Positions 5,480 to 6,810 of a stretch of DNA of 6,810 nt are shown piece after piece. The first letter of the stretch is position 1. Each line of letters starts with the position of its first letter. This DNA comes from Oscillospiraceae bacterium (lineage in GTDB: Bacteria; Bacillota; Clostridia; Oscillospirales; Oscillospiraceae), in the NCBI GenBank assembly GCA_017400415.1, contig JAFPTE010000217.1, positions 1 to 6,810 on the forward strand. Reading direction: 5' to 3'. The notes under the pieces are model-generated. The model ran no database searches. It saw nothing but the letters and a program-made list of their open reading frames with translations, and was not told the origin of the DNA. The position numbers and the translations under genes are program-made.

Positions 5480-6692
5480 ATTCGCTTTTTTCCTGGCTGT
5501 CGGCGGGGGAGTCCGGCTCCTGGGTGAAGGGGTTTTCGCCTTCCGGAGCTGCGTTCCGCTCCTCCTCGGTGATGCCCTTCTCAAGGCGCTCCTGCTCTCT
5601 GGCCTTCTCCAGGGCCTCTGCCCTTATCTGGTCCAGAACGGCCTCGGTTTTGGGGTTTCTGGGGGGCTCGGCAGGCTCCTGGTCCTCAGGGGGGAGCTGG
5701 CCGTGGTCGCAGAGGTAATTGAAGGTCTCGCCGGTCATGCTCTCGTGCTCCAGCAGGTATTCGGCGGTGGCAACCAGCAGGTCGCTGTGCTCCCGGAGCA
5801 GGTTCTCGCAGCAGACGGCAGCGTCGTCAAAGATGCGCTTGACCTCCTCGTCAATCATGGCGGCGGTCTCCTCGGAGTAGCTCTTGGTCTGGCCGAAGTC
5901 ACGGCCGATGAACACGGAGTGGCTGGAGGAGTCGAAGCTGATGGGGCCCAGCCGGTCGCTCATGCCGTAGACGGTGACCATCTTCCGGGCGATGTCCGTG
6001 GCGGACTGAATGTCGCCGGAGGCGCCGGTGGAGATATCGTGGATGAAGAGCCGCTCGGCGGTCCTGCCGCCCAGGGCAACCACGATGCGCTCAAAGAGGT
6101 AGGTCCGGGAGTAGAAGTTGGTGTCCTCCTCCGGCCGGTACAGGGTGAAGCCGCCGGCTCCCCGGCGGGGGATAATGGTTATATAGTGGACAGGCTCGGC
6201 GTTCTCCAGGAATCTGCCGGCGATGGCGTGGCCCGCCTCATGGTAGGCCGTCAGCCGCCGCTCCTTCTCGGAGACCGTGTGGCTCTTCTTCTCCGGGCCC
6301 ATCTCCACCTTGAGGATGGCGTCGTCAATCTCCTGCATGGTGATAAAGGGCTTGTTCCGGCGGGCAGCCAGCAGGGCGGACTCGTTCATCAGGTTTTCCA
6401 GGTCCGCTCCCGTGAAGCCCACGGTGCCGTGGGCAATGCTCTTCAGGTCCACGTCGTCGCCCAGGCTCTTGCCCCGGGAGTGGATTTTAAGAATCTCCTC
6501 ACGGCCCTTAACGTCCGGCACGCCCACGTAGATCTGCCGGTCGAAGCGGCCGGGGCGGAGCAGGGCGGAGTCCAGAATGTCGGCCCGGTTTGTGGCCGCC
6601 ATGACGATAACGCCCTCGTTGTCGTTGAAGCCGTCCATTTCCACCAGAAGCTGGTTCAGAGTCTGCTCACGCTCATCGTGGCCGCCGCCCAG
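5478..6692 (-). CDS. ftsH: ATP-dependent zinc metalloprotease FtsH, 5'-truncated fragment
   Basis: FtsH is a membrane-anchored hexameric AAA+ protease that degrades misfolded membrane proteins and short-lived regulators. Homology is unmistakable from LGGGHDEREQTLNQLLVEMD onward. It includes the second region of homology with arginine fingers (ATNRADILDSALLRPGRFDRQ), the AAA lid (GFTGADLENLMNESALLAAR), the zinc site HEAGH and the third ligand Asp in STGASGDIQSAT. A roughly 70-residue acidic, Pro- and Glu-rich, partly coiled-coil tail ends the protein. About 405 residues remain of a usual 600-700. The N-terminal TM pair, Walker A and Walker B are missing, so the fragment as drawn could not hydrolyse ATP. 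The frame continues to a GTG at 6767, but those first ~25 residues are antisense to sirtuin coding sequence (6694-6810) and unlike any FtsH. I therefore end the gene at the break near 6692. In-frame stops lie beyond 6767. It converges with the cyclase gene. Confidence 0.93.
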   Translation of the reverse strand: MGGGHDEREQTLNQLLVEMDGFNDNEGVIVMAATNRADILDSALLRPGRFDRQIYVGVPDVKGREEILKIHSRGKSLGDDVDLKSIAHGTVGFTGADLENLMNESALLAARRNKPFITMQEIDDAILKVEMGPEKKSHTVSEKERRLTAYHEAGHAIAGRFLENAEPVHYITIIPRRGAGGFTLYRPEEDTNFYSRTYLFERIVVALGGRTAERLFIHDISTGASGDIQSATDIARKMVTVYGMSDRLGPISFDSSSHSVFIGRDFGQTKSYSEETAAMIDEEVKRIFDDAAVCCENLLREHSDLLVATAEYLLEHESMTGETFNYLCDHGQLPPEDQEPAEPPRNPKTEAVLDQIRAEALEKAREQERLEKGITEEERNAAPEGENPFTQEPDSPADSQEKSE

Positions 6693-6700
6693 CGCCTCCC
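6688..6700. other. ftsH/sirtuin junction (deletion breakpoint or assembly chimera)
   Basis: Minus-strand FtsH homology ends and plus-strand sirtuin homology begins within these few bases (CCCAGCGCCTCCC). Both genes lack their 5' ends here, and no intergenic region, promoter or ribosome binding site lies between them. The local sequence is GC-rich and low in complexity (GCCGCCGCCC at 6681-6690), the kind of place where short homology can mislead recombination or assembly. Confidence 0.8.
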
Positions 6701-6810
6701 ATCGGGCGGTATTTTTCGGCGGGGCGGGGGTTTCCACGGAAAGCGGCATTCCCGACTTCCGCAGCACCGGCGGCCTTTATCATCAGCAATGGCAGTATCC
6801 TCCGGAAACC
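6694..6810 (+). CDS. Sir2-family NAD-dependent protein deacylase (sirtuin), N-terminal fragment
   Basis: Translating from 6694 gives ASHRAV, then FFGGAGVSTESGIPDFRS (6712-6765), then TGGLYHQQWQYPPET to the right edge. GAGVS is the NAD-binding glycine motif and PDFR the conserved sirtuin motif; the downstream GLY...YPPE spacing is typical of bacterial members. Sirtuins remove acyl groups from lysines using NAD and release nicotinamide and O-acyl-ADP-ribose. Only 39 codons are present. The usual ten to twenty residues before the glycine motif are absent: they are cut by the junction with ftsH, which lies head to head on the other strand. The C-terminal remainder, with the catalytic His and zinc cysteines, lies beyond the window. 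The frame happens to stay open leftwards to ATG 6601, but that stretch is antisense ftsH and is not sirtuin-like. Confidence 0.85.

Noticed and set aside
6601..6711. Plus-strand open frame from ATG 6601 running into the sirtuin motif as a longer sirtuin N terminus
   Set aside because: From 6601 to about 6692 it is antisense of well-conserved ftsH, Ser/Pro/Arg-rich and unlike any sirtuin. The openness is coincidental.
6693..6767. GTG 6767 as a genuine start of a short, soluble FtsH variant
   Set aside because: The leader residues are the complement of a clear sirtuin coding sequence, there is no ribosome binding site, and the Walker A and B motifs would be absent.
1..6810. CRISPR arrays, tRNA genes, insertion sequences or long direct repeats
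   Set aside because: I saw none by eye. The few intergenic gaps are under 150 nt and are filled by terminators, a promoter and ribosome binding sites.

Overview
The window looks like a short metagenomic contig or genome fragment from a GC-rich, low-motility-type gut Firmicute. An Oscillospiraceae-like Clostridia member is my inference. It rests on AGGAGG-type ribosome binding sites, GTG/TTG starts, U-tailed hairpin terminators, strong C/G third-position bias and the style of the FtsH and GGDEF proteins. No rRNA or other phylogenetic marker is present to confirm it.

Positions 1-4388 hold a tight same-strand (+) operon. It starts before the left edge and ends at a clear hairpin terminator (4400-4432). 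The order is: a membrane protein (5' end not certain), a TetR-type repressor, a split-barrel flavin-reductase-like protein with a C-terminal tail resembling the PCP_red domain (the small domain at the end of the B subunit of dark-operative protochlorophyllide reductase), an atypical NAD(P)-binding SDR, a DUF1295/steroid-5-alpha-reductase-type membrane protein, and a 7-TM membrane protein of no family I recognise. Gaps are 6, 17, 14 and 11 nt, and the last two genes overlap by ATGA. The content suggests a TetR-controlled redox module at the membrane: flavin chemistry, a nucleotide-dependent soluble reductase/dehydrogenase and a membrane enone-reductase-like protein, plausibly acting on a hydrophobic molecule such as a steroid or isoprenoid. 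The substrate is not revealed by the sequence.

Positions 4433-5480 form a separate transcription unit: an extended -10 promoter, a TTG-started membrane diguanylate cyclase with intact GGDEF and I-site, and a hairpin terminator.

Positions 5478-6810 hold the 3' two thirds of ftsH on the minus strand, ending in a six-base T tract shared with the cyclase terminator. FtsH homology stops abruptly near 6692, inside the AAA module. From about 6694 to the right edge the plus strand encodes the N-terminal NAD-binding motif of a sirtuin deacetylase. The two genes are head to head and both lack their 5' ends at the same point, which indicates a deletion or, more likely, an assembly chimera.
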